45,924 nt of DNA from JAMLIN01 sp041676645. GTDB taxonomy: Bacteria > Pseudomonadota > Gammaproteobacteria > Burkholderiales > Burkholderiaceae_E. Positions 13,767-20,010 of this stretch are shown here, one piece after another (position 1 is the stretch's first letter; every line of letters starts with the position of its first letter). The notes beneath the pieces were generated by a model. That model had not been told where the DNA came from, did not search any database, and was given only the letters and a program-made list of their open reading frames with translations. The translations under genes were made by a program, and so were the position numbers. The DNA is taken from the NCBI GenBank assembly GCA_041676645.1, contig JBAYRO010000020.1, positions 1 to 45,924 on the forward strand. Direction: 5' to 3'.

Positions 13767-14264
13767 ATGACCGCCATCGAGGAGGCAGTATTGCGGCAGA
13801 AGCCGGCCGATACGAGCGATGCCCTGGAGCTGATCGAGAAACTTCGGAGTGTCACTCGGATCATGGAGGCAGAGCTTATCGGAGCCTTGCAGGCTTATTC
13901 CCGTTTGGGCCGGGAGAAAGCTCTCTACGATGTTACAGCCACAGAGTTGATCCTACTGGGAAAGCTCGACCAGCCACGCCTGCAATACGAAATGAGGTCG
14001 GGCGTCGATGTTGACCGCTACAAATTGAACCGCACGCTGCGCGATCTCGCTCGTCGAGGATTGGTCAGTCGCCGGCCTCCGCACCCATCGGCTCATACCT
14101 ATGAGGTGTCGCTGACCGATTACGGTCGCCGCGTCCTTGGCCGAGCGCGCTATGTCGCCAACGTGGTCATGCGATACGTGGCCGACGAGAGCGGTCTGTG
14201 CAATGTCGACCTCCACGAACTCGAAGACCTCCTGAAGCGGATCACCAAGGGAGGCCAGTTCTGA
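13767..14264 (+). CDS. MarR-like winged-helix regulator 1
   Basis: Protein of 165 aa. Start ATG 13767 follows GGGAGGTGATCCG; the frame is open further upstream but that part overlaps the membrane peptide. The MarR-type core is residues about 70-135: YKLNRTLRDLARRGLVSRR as recognition helix and wing, then VSLTDYGRRVLGRARYV, and a C-terminal helix CNVDLHELEDLLKRI. The last segment closely matches MarR-like 2 (CGLDAVDLNELEDTLERI), so the two are paralogues. The bases here are less GC-rich than in the neighbours, suggesting a different history from copy 2. Target unknown. Confidence 0.7.
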   Translation: MTAIEEAVLRQKPADTSDALELIEKLRSVTRIMEAELIGALQAYSRLGREKALYDVTATELILLGKLDQPRLQYEMRSGVDVDRYKLNRTLRDLARRGLVSRRPPHPSAHTYEVSLTDYGRRVLGRARYVANVVMRYVADESGLCNVDLHELEDLLKRITKGGQF

Positions 14265-14395
14265 TGCCCGGCCCCACACTCACCGCTGAGGAGCTGGCCG
14301 AGGGGCTCGGCCGCGACCATGTTCGCCCTCGGCTTCATCACCGGCGTCGCCACCGTCGCGCTCGCCGCCTTCCTGTCGAAAACCTGAGGAGATAG
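14264..14395 (+). pseudogene. Chimeric remnant: 5' end of the AlpA-like gene fused to the membrane peptide
   Basis: The first 17 codons, MPGPTLTAEELAEGLGR, copy the start of the helix-turn-helix gene at 15219. After CGGCCGCG the DNA switches to a copy of the membrane peptide gene at 13649 (ATGTTCGCCCTCGGCTTC onwards) but in another frame. The fused frame therefore ends as an Arg/His-rich tail, while a separate 22-residue frame at 14319-14387 (MFALGFITGVATVALAAFLS) keeps the hydrophobic helix. The junction has only a few shared bases (CGCG), as in deletion by short homology. Confidence 0.7.
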
Positions 14396-14399
14396 CCCG

Positions 14400-14873
14400 A
14401 TGACGGTCGCAATGACACCCGCCAGCCGGCCCGCGCTCGCCACCTGCACCACGCCGCCCCTCTGCGTCCTCCTGCGCCGGGCCAGCCAGGCGGCCGACAT
14501 GCTGCTGCAGGAAGAGCTCCACCGGCTCGACAGCCAGATGACGCCGCGCCAGTTGACCGTGCTCGAGGCGCTCGCCGGCGGCCCGCTCATACAGGACATC
14601 ATCGTGCGCGTCACCGGCATCGACCGCTCGACGCTGGGCGACATGCTGCGGCGCCTGGAGCGGCGCGGCTGGATCGTCCGCCGCACGCACCGGGCCGACG
14701 CGCGGGCGAAGATGGTGGCGCTGACGTCCGAGGGCCAGCGCGTCCTGGCGCGCGCTCGCGAGATCGCCACCGCCGCCAACCGCCGCATCGCCGAGGTCTG
14801 CGGCCTGGACGCGGTCGACCTCAACGAGCTCGAGGACACCCTCGAGCGGATCATCGGACGGGGAGGGCGGTGA
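14400..14873 (+). CDS. MarR-like winged-helix regulator 2
   Basis: Protein of 157 aa preceded by AGGAGATAGCCCG. A clear MarR layout: dimer helix LRRASQAADMLLQEELHRLD, MTPRQLTVLEALAGG, recognition helix STLGDMLRRLERRGWIVRR, wing, then VALTSEGQRVLARAREIA and the C-terminal dimer helix. It lacks obvious ligand or Cys sensor residues. Paralogue of the regulator at 13767. It may control the rightward operon or the late promoters; there is no direct evidence. Confidence 0.78.
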   Translation: MTVAMTPASRPALATCTTPPLCVLLRRASQAADMLLQEELHRLDSQMTPRQLTVLEALAGGPLIQDIIVRVTGIDRSTLGDMLRRLERRGWIVRRTHRADARAKMVALTSEGQRVLARAREIATAANRRIAEVCGLDAVDLNELEDTLERIIGRGGR

Positions 14874-15217
14874 TGACAACGATGCCAGATCCGATCCCCG
14901 ACCTGGAATTCTGCGCCACCGGCCGGGGCACCGAGTGTCGCCTCAACGGCGAGACCGTCGCGGTGATTACCTATCACTACGCCTCGATCTTCGAGGTGTG
15001 GCCGTGCGATGAAATCCGCACCGAGCTCGGGCAGAGCATGCGCATGTGTCACGGCGCCCTGGCCGCCCGCCTATTTGCCACCGTACTCGCAGCCGAACTG
15101 AGCGAATGGCGTGGCCCCGGCTACGCGGCAGCCAGCGCCCAAGCCGGCGCCGGCGCGCGCGCCGCCCCGCCGGAGCCGGCCGGTGCGAAGCACCGAACAG
15201 CCGGCGTGAGGCCATAA
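14870..15217 (+). CDS. Hypothetical protein, 115 aa
   Basis: Starts at GTG 14870 or ATG 14873, overlapping the stop of MarR-like 2. Residues 10-75 look like a compact alpha/beta domain (LEFCATGRGTECRLNGETVA, YHYASIFEVWPCDEIRTELG) with several Cys and Trp; the last 40 are Ala/Pro-rich and disordered. No family is recognised. Confidence 0.55.
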   Translation: MMTTMPDPIPDLEFCATGRGTECRLNGETVAVITYHYASIFEVWPCDEIRTELGQSMRMCHGALAARLFATVLAAELSEWRGPGYAAASAQAGAGARAAPPEPAGAKHRTAGVRP

Positions 15218-15218
15218 C

Positions 15219-15536
15219 ATGCCCGGCCCAACTCTGACCGCCGAGGAGCTGGCCGAGGAGCTCGGCCGCGCCGTCTCCTACGTCTACGAGCACTGGCGCC
15301 GGCTCGCGAAGGAGGAGCGCCTGCCGCATCCGCTGAATGGGGGCAAGCCCCCGCTGGTGTGGTCGCGGGCTCAGGTCTACGCCTGGCTCGATCGTGGTCT
15401 CGACAAGGAGGCCCGGCTCGCGGCGCAGGCCTACCGCGCGGCGGCCGCCGCGGCCGCCGGCGTCCGTCACGTGCCCCAGGCCACCCTCGAGGAGGAGCGC
15501 TGGCGCGCCCACCTCGACCAGAAGTTCGCAAGCTGA
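15219..15536 (+). CDS. AlpA/MerR-type helix-turn-helix protein, candidate excisionase
   Basis: Protein of 105 aa. LTAEELAEELGRAVSYVYEH is a helix-turn-helix followed by a wing (LPHPLNGGKPPLVWSRAQVYAWLDRG), the layout of AlpA and phage recombination directionality factors. A helical Ala-rich tail follows. It lies two genes upstream of the integrase in the same operon, where an excisionase is expected. A truncated copy of its 5' end is at 14264. Fold confident, excisionase role likely but inferred. Confidence 0.65.
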   Translation: MPGPTLTAEELAEELGRAVSYVYEHWRRLAKEERLPHPLNGGKPPLVWSRAQVYAWLDRGLDKEARLAAQAYRAAAAAAAGVRHVPQATLEEERWRAHLDQKFAS

Positions 15537-15546
15537 GGAGACACCG

Positions 15547-15765
15547 ATGACCGAGAACAATGCCGACCAGCCGGTGAGCACACTGCGTCTCGCAAAAATC
15601 GAGATCATACCAGCCGCCCGCGGCAGCTGGCTCGTCGAGGTGAAACGCGTGCCGATCGACAGCACCGATCGCGATTGGCAAAACGAGGAGCGCGAGAAGT
15701 TCGGCTTCACCGACATCAATGATCTGATCGCCTGGCTGAAGGAGATCGGAGGACCGCTGCCATGA
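15547..15765 (+). CDS. Hypothetical protein, 72 aa
   Basis: GAGGAGACACCG precedes the ATG. Small acidic protein with alternating strand and helix (LRLAKIEIIPAARGSWLVEV, FGFTDINDLIAWLKEIGG). No family is recognised. Its stop overlaps the ATG of the next membrane peptide, so the two are probably translated together. Confidence 0.6.
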   Translation: MTENNADQPVSTLRLAKIEIIPAARGSWLVEVKRVPIDSTDRDWQNEEREKFGFTDINDLIAWLKEIGGPLP

Positions 15766-15884
15766 CCACCGCGCTCCGCGCCGTCCGCCTGACCATCGCC
15801 GCTTGGCTCTGGACGGCGCTGATGCTCATCACCGGCGCCGCCGGCGGCCTCATCGCCGGCCTGCTCAGCTGCGGGGCCTGCTGA
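15762..15884 (+). CDS. Small membrane peptide, 40 aa
   Basis: MTTALRAVRLT is followed by one or two short hydrophobic spans (IAAWLWTALMLITGAAGGLIAGLL) and a Cys-rich end. Too short for most gene finders, but its ATGA overlap with the preceding gene and coherent membrane character support it. It is one of three tiny membrane peptides in this operon. Confidence 0.5.
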   Translation: MTTALRAVRLTIAAWLWTALMLITGAAGGLIAGLLSCGAC

Positions 15885-15959
15885 TCACATTTCCGTGATC
15901 GTTCGTCGGCCGTGGTACACTGATATTTCCGACACGATGGCTCGAGGGGGAATGCAGCC
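15883..15959 (+). promoter_or_regulatory. Integrase upstream region with GATCAC/GTGATC dyad
   Basis: GATCAC (15883-15888) and GTGATC (15895-15900) form an inverted repeat directly after the stop of the membrane peptide gene, followed by TACACT (15916-15921), a possible -10. No convincing -35 at normal spacing is visible. The region may give the integrase its own regulated promoter; the ribosome site is AGGGGGAATGCAGCC. Confidence 0.35.
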
Positions 15960-17120
15960 ATGGCCAACTTTTCGGTGCCCTATCTCAAGTGGCGCGACGG
16001 CCGGCCCCGCTGGGAGCCCGGCCCGCGTCTCCGCGCCAAGGGCTTCAAGGGGCGTGACCTGAAGGACGAGGCGGGCCGCTGGCTCGGCCTCGAGGCGGCG
16101 ATCGCCGCCGCCCGCGAGATCAACACACAGCTCGACACCTGGCGCGCCGAGGGGCAGCCGCGCCGCCGGCCGCCGGTGCCGCGCCGCTCGGCGCGCACCT
16201 GCGAGGCGCTGTGGGAGAAGTGGAAGGTCTCGGCCGACTTCAAGCTCCTGGCCCCGCGCACCCAGGCCGACTATGCCAACAAGATCCGCCATTGGCTCGA
16301 CGACGACTTCGGCCCGGCGCCCGTCGGCGCCGTCACCAAACCGCAGATGGTCGGCTGGTGGGAGCAAACCTACGCGACGCGCGGCCACGCCATGGCTAAC
16401 GGCATCCTCGCCGTCGCTCGCGCCATGCTCTCCTACGCCGAACTCGTCGGCTGGCGGGAGCCCGAGAGCAATCCGGCCTACAAGCTCAAGCGCCCGTCCC
16501 TGCCGCCGCGCATCATGGTGTGGACTCCGAAGGAGATCGCGCACCTGGTCGCCACTGCCGACCAGCTCGGCCATGCCTCCGTCGCCGACGCGGTGATCAC
16601 GGCGTTGCACACCGGCCAGCGCCAGGGCGACGTTCTGGCCCTCTTATGGCCGCGCACCGAGAACGGCCGCGCCGTGTTCAAGCAGTCGAAGACGGGATCC
16701 CGCGTGTCGGTGCCGTTCACGCCGGCGCTCAAGGAGCGCGTCGAGGCGATCCGCCGCCGGCGCCGGGCCGGCGACGTCGCCGAGATCGAGACCGGCCGGC
16801 ATCTGATCGTGTCGGAGCGCACCGGCGAGGGCTACGACGAGCACGACTTCCGCAAACGCTTCCGCGAGGTCCGCGAGAAGGCGGCGACGGGCGACTTCGT
16901 CTCGATCGCGGACAAGCAGTTCCTCGACCTGCGCGACACGGCCGTCACGCGCCTGGCGCTCGCCGGCTGCACGGTGCCCGAGATCCGCGCCATCACCGGC
17001 CATTCTCTCGCCAGCATTCATCAGGTCCTGAAGCACTATCTCGCCCTTGACGACGCCATGGCCGACGCGGCAATCGCGCGGTTGAAGGCGTGGATGGCAG
17101 AAGAAGGGATTGCGGTTTGA
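15960..17120 (+). CDS. int: Tyrosine-family site-specific integrase
   Basis: Protein of 386 aa. An N-terminal arm-binding region (about 1-60) is followed by a core-binding SAM-like domain (about 70-170) and a catalytic domain. Catalytic residues seen are Arg221 in HTGQRQGDVL, Arg325 in FLDLRDTAVTRLA (the usual HxxR His is replaced, LDLR), His348 in ITGHS and the nucleophile Tyr360 in KHYLAL. It should recombine attP, located 510 bp downstream, with a host tRNA-Lys gene. It is the main enzyme of the rightward operon, so its expression should fall under the CI-type repressor unless the upstream region acts as a separate promoter. Confidence 0.93.
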   Translation: MANFSVPYLKWRDGRPRWEPGPRLRAKGFKGRDLKDEAGRWLGLEAAIAAAREINTQLDTWRAEGQPRRRPPVPRRSARTCEALWEKWKVSADFKLLAPRTQADYANKIRHWLDDDFGPAPVGAVTKPQMVGWWEQTYATRGHAMANGILAVARAMLSYAELVGWREPESNPAYKLKRPSLPPRIMVWTPKEIAHLVATADQLGHASVADAVITALHTGQRQGDVLALLWPRTENGRAVFKQSKTGSRVSVPFTPALKERVEAIRRRRRAGDVAEIETGRHLIVSERTGEGYDEHDFRKRFREVREKAATGDFVSIADKQFLDLRDTAVTRLALAGCTVPEIRAITGHSLASIHQVLKHYLALDDAMADAAIARLKAWMAEEGIAV

Positions 17121-17140
17121 TCTGGAAAAGGAGCATCGGC

Positions 17141-17278
17141 ATGCGCAGCCTTCCCTTCATCCTTGCGGCAGCAGCCGCGTTTATCGGCGGCCGCTTGCTG
17201 CCGGATGGCCTCATCAGCCTCGCGTGGGGCCTCATGTGTGGCGCCGCCTGTTGGCCTTTGATATTCCGTCACTGGTGA
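17141..17278 (+). CDS. Small membrane protein, 45 aa
   Basis: AAAGGAGCATCGGC precedes ATG 17141. Two hydrophobic segments, LPFILAAAAAFIGGRLL and LISLAWGLMCGAACWPLIF, suggest a hairpin in the inner membrane. It lies between the integrase and the last rightward gene. No family is recognised; superinfection exclusion is possible. Confidence 0.55.
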   Translation: MRSLPFILAAAAAFIGGRLLPDGLISLAWGLMCGAACWPLIFRHW

Positions 17279-17300
17279 CAGGAGGACCGGGGCCGCAGGG

Positions 17301-17603
17301 ATGAAGCTCACCTGGCAGCACACCCTCATCGGCGGCGAGACCCGCCCCTACGACTACTGCGCGCGCGACGGCGGCACCCAGGTCGGCCGCATCATGAAGA
17401 TCGAGCACGGCCCGGCCGCCGGCGAATGGTCATGGAGCATGTATGCGAAAGCCGGATGGGCCAGAGAGGGTCTCACCACCCACGGGCGCGAGGACACAAA
17501 GCAGGCCGCAGCCGACAAAGTCTCAGCCGTCTACGGAGCCTGCATCGCCTGTCCGACTTTTCCTGAAAATGACCCCGAAAACACAGGGTCGTCCGACTGC
17601 TAA
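17301..17603 (+). CDS. Hypothetical protein, 100 aa
   Basis: Last gene of the rightward operon. The frame MKLTWQHTLIGGETRPYDYC, then EWSWSMYAKAGWAREGLTTH, looks like a small beta-rich domain rich in aromatic residues. Its 3' end overlaps two copies of the GTCCGAC repeat that may be integrase arm sites, and its stop is only 29 bp before the attP core. No family is recognised. Confidence 0.6.
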   Translation: MKLTWQHTLIGGETRPYDYCARDGGTQVGRIMKIEHGPAAGEWSWSMYAKAGWAREGLTTHGREDTKQAAADKVSAVYGACIACPTFPENDPENTGSSDC

Positions 17604-17632
17604 GATATTGATTTTACAAGAGTTCACGGGAT

Positions 17633-17677
17633 CTCTTAATCAGCGGGTCCAAGGTTCGAGTCCTTGTACACCCACCA
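17633..17677 (+). other. attP: attP core: 3' end of a tRNA-Lys(CTT) gene
   Basis: These 45 bases reproduce a tRNA from the anticodon loop (CTCTTAA, anticodon CTT) through stem TCAGC, variable loop, T arm (CAAGG-TTCGAGT-CCTTG), acceptor strand TACACCC, discriminator A and CCA. The 5' half of the tRNA is absent, so this is not a tRNA gene but the identity segment that restores the host tRNA after integration. The location directly downstream of the integrase operon fits. Confidence 0.88.
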
Positions 17678-17737
17678 ATGAAAACAAGGACTTAGCGAGT
17701 TTTCCAAAAGAACGGGGCGAGAACATTCCGCCCCATC

Positions 17738-17759
17738 AAAAGTCGGACGTCCGACTTTT
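17738..17759. terminator. Perfect 22-bp palindrome, possible bidirectional terminator
   Basis: The half-site AAAAGTCGGAC is followed by its exact complement. As RNA on either strand it gives a GTCGG-ACGT-CCGAC hairpin with A4 before and U4 after, the form of a bidirectional intrinsic terminator, and it lies between the ends of the rightward (17603) and leftward (17914) operons. The GC stem is short, and the same sequence contains two arm-site-like repeats, so it may serve recombination instead or as well. The rest of the 310-base gap 17604-17913 holds attP and nothing else I can identify. Confidence 0.5.
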
Positions 17760-17913
17760 ACCTGAGCGGGAGGGCGCTGCTCGCCAATCCGCGCAGCCAT
17801 CGTGCGGCTCTACGTACCAGCCTCTGAACGGCCCTGCCTTTGACATGCAGGCCAGTGGTCGATCAGCACCTTGCGACTTCCCTAGAGTACAGGTTTCGCA
17901 GCGCATGAGATCA

Positions 17914-18123
17914 TCAGGCCTGATGCGTTCCCTCGCCGCTCGGATTGGCCAGCACGTAGCGCTCGAGGGCAGGGTAGAGCGGGTGATCGCAGAGGTCGAC
18001 GCGCACCTTCTCGTCCATGTCCCGCATAATGTACGTGCTGAGGTCAACCCGCACCGCCTTGATCCGCGGCGCCATGTCCTTCGTATCGAACGCGATGCAG
18101 TAGGGTGTGTCCGACCTAGTCAT
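17914..18123 (-). CDS. Hypothetical protein, 69 aa, last gene of the late operon
   Basis: ATG 18123 follows GAAGAGGAAGAGC and is preferred to a longer frame that overlaps the lysis genes. The protein is soluble with a strand-rich centre (YCIAFDTKDMAPRIKAVRVD, KVRVDLCDHPLYPALERYVL). No family is recognised. As the last leftward gene before attP it is in a common place for cargo or lysogeny-related genes. Confidence 0.55.
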   Translation of the reverse strand: MTRSDTPYCIAFDTKDMAPRIKAVRVDLSTYIMRDMDEKVRVDLCDHPLYPALERYVLANPSGEGTHQA

Positions 18124-18134
18124 GCTCTTCCTCT

Positions 18135-18218
18135 TCAGTTGAAAACCCTCTCCACCACTTCCACCAGCACTCGCCCGAGGCCGATGCCGAACACGATCCA
18201 GGCGGCCCAGCAGGCCAC
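18135..18218 (-). CDS. Possible 27-aa membrane peptide
   Basis: GTG 18218, with AGAGG about 9 bases before it, opens a frame for a hydrophobic peptide, CWAAWIVFGIGLGRVLVEVV. It lies directly after the candidate holin gene and could be a holin partner or antiholin. The length is very small and the start uncertain, so this is only a suggestion. Confidence 0.35.
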   Translation of the reverse strand: MACWAAWIVFGIGLGRVLVEVVERVFN

Positions 18219-18220
18219 GC

Positions 18221-18484
18221 TCAGCCACCTCTGAGCACCAGGCGTACGGCCTGCAGCGCCAGGTCGGCCATCATGGCCGGGTCGAGGTTGACGCCGATCG
18301 CGCCGGTCCACAGCACCGCCAGCAGCGCCACCCGCCGCGCCCAGGTGAACGCGGTCGCCACCTCGCGCTTCAGCGCCGCGAGCTCGCCGTCGAGCCTCGA
18401 CTGGCCCTTCTCGAGCGCCGCCAGGCGCTGGGCCGCCGATCCCATCCAGTAGCCAAGGTCGAATTGCGCGGCTGGCCTGTCCAT
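18221..18484 (-). CDS. Candidate holin
   Basis: Protein of 87 aa with an N-terminal coiled coil (AAQRLAALEKGQSRLDGELA) and one membrane span, ARRVALLAVLWTGAIGVNL, followed by an amphipathic helix. Size, single span and position directly after the spanin pair in a lysis cassette make a pore-forming or pinholin-type role the best guess; coiled-coil plus single-span proteins of this kind (XhlA-like) are known in lysis modules. No sequence motif proves it. Confidence 0.55.
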   Translation of the reverse strand: MDRPAAQFDLGYWMGSAAQRLAALEKGQSRLDGELAALKREVATAFTWARRVALLAVLWTGAIGVNLDPAMMADLALQAVRLVLRGG

Positions 18485-18501
18485 TCATTGTCCAGCTCCG
18501 C

Positions 18502-18825
18502 TCAGCTGACCTTCGGAGGCGATGACGCATCCGGCGCCGCAGGCTTCGCCGCCGGCTTCGGATAGAGCTCCGGGCAGTCGCACGGCGCGCAATAGACCTT
18601 GCGCGTCTCGAATTTCTTGGTGTCGTAGACGGAGTTGTGCGCGGCCGCCTCGCGCATGGTCTGGCACGTGTCGCCCGGCCGCGTCGTGATCGGCCGGAAG
18701 CTCTGCAGGCTCGTGTCAACGACCTGCGGCGTGGTAGGGGTCGCGCCGAACAGCGCGCACCCGCTCACCGCGAGCGCTGCGCTCGGCATCAGCACGCACA
18801 CTCTGAGCCTGTTCCACTTGAGCAT
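18502..18825 (-). CDS. Outer-membrane spanin lipoprotein (Rz1-like)
   Basis: Protein of 107 aa with a lipoprotein signal: basic start, hydrophobic stretch and lipobox LAVSGC with Cys at residue 23. The mature part is Pro-rich and contains CAPCDCPELY. Its 5' end overlaps the 3' end of the inner-membrane spanin gene by 110 bp in another frame, the arrangement typical of Rz/Rz1. It should bridge to Rz and fuse the membranes in the last step of lysis; this implies a Gram-negative host. Confidence 0.8.
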   Translation of the reverse strand: MLKWNRLRVCVLMPSAALAVSGCALFGATPTTPQVVDTSLQSFRPITTRPGDTCQTMREAAAHNSVYDTKKFETRKVYCAPCDCPELYPKPAAKPAAPDASSPPKVS

Positions 18826-18985
18826 GGGCTGCCCTTTCCGTCCGTTGTCTTTCGGCCGCGGCCCCGGCCTGGCGCTGGCCGTAGCGGTCGAGCTGCCACC
18901 AGCCGAGGAGCGCGGCGAACGCGATGCCGACCGCCACCACGCGCCCCAGCACGCCGTCGAAGAAGAATGCGAGGAGCTTGGTCAT
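18716..18985 (-). CDS. Inner-membrane spanin (Rz-like)
   Basis: Protein of 89 aa: short cytoplasmic N-terminus, one membrane span (VVAVGIAFAALLGWWQL, about residues 16-32) and a charged periplasmic coiled coil rich in Arg, Glu and Gln (RQAGAAAERQRTERAAHAQV). ATG 18985 overlaps the stop of the endolysin gene (ATGA). Short for an Rz but with the right topology, and the Rz1-like gene overlaps its 3' end. Together they form the spanin complex. Confidence 0.75.
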   Translation of the reverse strand: MTKLLAFFFDGVLGRVVAVGIAFAALLGWWQLDRYGQRQAGAAAERQRTERAAHAQVEQAQSVRADAERSARGERVRAVRRDPYHAAGR

Positions 18986-19860
18986 GCCGCCTCCTCGAGC
19001 TCGAGGTCGGCCTCGACGCCGGCCGGCTCTTCGGCGACCGCGCGGGCCGTGTTGGCCCCCGTGTTGTGATCCTCGGCCCGCCAGCGGCGCACGCGCCAGG
19101 CGTCCCACGCCATACGGGCGAGCCAGTAGAGGGCGAGCGCGCCGGCGATCCACGGCCACTTGGCCCAGCAGAAAAGGGCGAGGCTTTCGGCCGTCTCGAT
19201 CAGGCCCTTCCACTGGCTGCCGGTTTCGAGCACCTGGTTCGGATCGGGCAGTGACGCGGCCGCATCTGCAGGCGGAGGCGTTGGTGCCGCCGCAGATGCT
19301 GGTGCATCAGGCACCGCGACGTTGCTGGACTGTGCGAGCGTCGCCTTGCCGGCATCTTTCTGCTGCCGCTTGGCGGCGGCCGCCGTGCGCGAGCCCGCCA
19401 CCTCGAGGTCCTTCGGTTTGGCCGGCGGCTCCGGCCAGCGCAGCGCCACGATACGGCTGCGAGCGAAGTGCTGGGTGCAGACCTTGTTCGACTGGTTGCC
19501 GCCCAGCAGCACGATCTGGTCCTTCGTCCAGCCCGTGACGAAGCCGACATGGCCGTAGGCCGGGTTCGATCCGCGCGAGAGCACGGCAATCGCGCCGACG
19601 CGGGGCTGATCCTTTGGCAGCGGCGTGCCGATCGCGGCGAAGCTGCGCGCGAGCAGCCGCTTTTCCTTCGGGATCTGGTCGATGGAGATGCCGGCCTTGA
19701 GCAGGTAGAAGCCGACCGCCGCCGCGCACCAGGCGATCTCGTCGGACGTGATGTCGGGCCGGCCGACGCCGCGAAAATACTCGACGATGCGCGGGTTGGC
19801 CTTCGGCCCCGACACTTCCTCGACGCCGGCGTCGGCCCAGGCGATCTCCATCCAGCGCAT
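18982..19860 (-). CDS. Endolysin, TIGR02594/NlpC-like cysteine peptidase with C-terminal membrane anchor
   Basis: Protein of 292 aa. Residues 1-135 resemble the TIGR02594 family: catalytic Cys45 in AWCAAAVGFYLL, His104 in YGHVGFVTG and Asn122 in LGGNQSN. A long Ala/Pro linker leads to a hydrophobic segment near residues 230-255 (FCWAKWPWIAGALALYWLARMAW) and an acidic tail. A C-terminal anchor is unusual for an endolysin and may delay release or hold the enzyme at the membrane. ATG 19860 (AAGGGGG upstream) is chosen over 19890 because the predicted promoter places the transcript start near 19882. Confidence 0.78.
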   Translation of the reverse strand: MRWMEIAWADAGVEEVSGPKANPRIVEYFRGVGRPDITSDEIAWCAAAVGFYLLKAGISIDQIPKEKRLLARSFAAIGTPLPKDQPRVGAIAVLSRGSNPAYGHVGFVTGWTKDQIVLLGGNQSNKVCTQHFARSRIVALRWPEPPAKPKDLEVAGSRTAAAAKRQQKDAGKATLAQSSNVAVPDAPASAAAPTPPPADAAASLPDPNQVLETGSQWKGLIETAESLALFCWAKWPWIAGALALYWLARMAWDAWRVRRWRAEDHNTGANTARAVAEEPAGVEADLELEEAA

Positions 19861-19888
19861 TGAGAGCACCCCCTTGGTTGCGGGGCTC

Positions 19889-19917
19889 ACGATACGCGGG
19901 ACTGAGCGGTGTTAACC
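19889..19917 (-). promoter_or_regulatory. Late promoter ahead of the lysis genes
   Basis: Minus strand GGTTAACAC (19909-19917) followed after 14 bases by TATCGT (19889-19894). Same spacing as the promoters at 24046, 41877 and 45482. It gives a leader of about 22 bases to the endolysin ATG. Confidence 0.65.
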
Positions 19918-19932
19918 GGGAAGGGTTATGGC

Positions 19933-20010
19933 GCTCACGCCTGCTGTTCCGCGCTGCGCGCGGGCAGGCTCCGCAGGGGCGGCGCAACGCGCCGGGTCGC
20001 ACTTGCTCCC
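19933..20010 (-). repeat. Dispersed GC-rich repeat, copy C, in the 3' end of the glycosyltransferase gene
   Basis: On the minus strand it begins GGGAGCAAGTGCGACCC and ends in a GTGAGC box, matching copies at 24084-24160 and 43218-43298 at both ends with a diverged middle. It supplies the last codons of the glycosyltransferase gene (SATRRVAPPLRSL), so it probably entered or extended that gene. A promoter of the GGTTAACAC type follows closely, as at copy A. Confidence 0.6.

Larger units (their letters stand above)
17551..17765. repeat. GTCCGAC repeats flanking attP, candidate integrase arm sites
   Basis: GTCCGACTTTT occurs at 17551-17561 and again at 17749-17759, in both cases continuing as (A)CCTGA. 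GTCCGAC is also at 17591-17597, and an inverted copy, AGTCGGAC, is at 17741-17748. The copies lie on both sides of the core within about 100 bp, as arm-type sites do in lambda-like systems. Confidence 0.6.

Noticed and set aside
17633..17677. A tRNA gene carried by the phage
   Set aside because: Only the 3' 45 bases from the anticodon loop are present; acceptor 5' strand and D arm are missing, so it is the attP core.
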